The position numbers and the translations under genes are program-made. Shown here piece after piece: positions 6,241-6,311 of a DNA stretch of 6,311 nucleotides (the stretch's first letter is position 1; every line of letters starts with the position of its first letter). Origin of the DNA: Chloroflexota bacterium (GTDB lineage: Bacteria > Chloroflexota > Ktedonobacteria > Ktedonobacterales > Ktedonobacteraceae); the NCBI GenBank assembly GCA_005881495.1, contig VBHI01000275.1, positions 1 to 6,311 on the forward strand, written 5' to 3'. The notes under the pieces are model-generated. The model was given only the letters and a program-made list of their open reading frames with translations, was not told where the DNA came from and did not search any database.

Positions 6241-6246
6241 AGGAGG
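6241..6246 (+). promoter_or_regulatory. Strong ribosome binding site before the ORF after cydB
   Basis: AGGAGG, a full Shine-Dalgarno core, lies 7 nt before the ATG at 6254. It is the best ribosome binding site in the window and is the main support for the truncated ORF that follows. Confidence 0.8.
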
Positions 6247-6253
6247 GAAAGAG

Positions 6254-6311
6254 ATGGAGTTTTTCATTCTCATGATATCTGTGCCCCTGTTTTTGATTAT
6301 AGTGTTCCTTT
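6254..6311 (+). CDS. 5' end of a hydrophobic membrane ORF, truncated by the window edge
   Basis: Nineteen codons are visible (MEFFILMISVPLFLIIVFL), almost all hydrophobic, so the product starts with a transmembrane helix and no basic leader. It begins 85 bp after the cydB stop on the same strand, behind AGGAGG at ideal spacing. One-helix accessory subunits (CydX/CydS types, about 30-40 residues) are commonly encoded immediately after cydB, and the size and hydrophobicity of this start fit. It could equally be the first helix of a longer membrane protein such as a transporter or sensor kinase. The function cannot be fixed without the downstream sequence. Confidence 0.6.
   Translation, partial: MEFFILMISVPLFLIIVFL

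Noticed and set aside
1..6311. CRISPR arrays, tRNA/rRNA genes, transposase genes
   Set aside because: No regularly spaced direct repeats, tRNA-like folds, rRNA segments or transposase motifs were seen.

Overview
The window looks like a chromosomal segment of a moderate-GC bacterium. The style of the proteins (a single-chain GH15 enzyme of about 610 residues, a cytochrome bd subunit I with a short Q-loop, and a mutarotase with the WPFPNR signature) fits the Chloroflexota, perhaps Ktedonobacteria. That placement is an inference from general resemblance; no rRNA or other phylogenetic marker is present.

Left half (minus strand, positions 86-3215): a GH15 glycoside hydrolase (trehalase/glucoamylase type) is followed downstream by an aldose 1-epimerase (mutarotase). 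The 232-bp gap between them holds an unusual bulged hairpin. It also holds a possible 74-codon cysteine-containing ORF that begins 11 bp after the GH15 stop and overlaps the epimerase start as ATGA. GH15 enzymes invert the anomeric centre and release beta-D-glucose (trehalase also releases alpha-glucose), and a mutarotase would equilibrate the anomers for glucose phosphorylation, so the two genes make sense as a cytoplasmic alpha-glucoside/trehalose utilisation unit.

Centre (3216-3738): a divergent AT-rich intergenic region of about 520 bp. It holds a good sigma70-type promoter for the rightward genes (TTGACT, 17 bp, TACACT), a 16-bp palindrome (TAGTGTATTTACACTA), a conspicuous cluster of ACACT/AGTGT pentamers, a leader hairpin, and a weak candidate 46-codon ORF.

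Right half (plus strand, 3739-6311): cydA and cydB, encoding the two large subunits of cytochrome bd quinol oxidase, separated by 18 bp. A 13-bp bulged hairpin follows, and then the first 19 codons of a hydrophobic ORF with an excellent ribosome binding site that runs off the window. It may encode a CydS/CydX-like small accessory subunit, but its C-terminus is not visible.

The three main enzyme families are well known. The less explained signals are the regulatory repeats upstream of cydA, the bulged hairpin with its overlapping small ORF between GH15 and the mutarotase, and the truncated membrane ORF after cydB.
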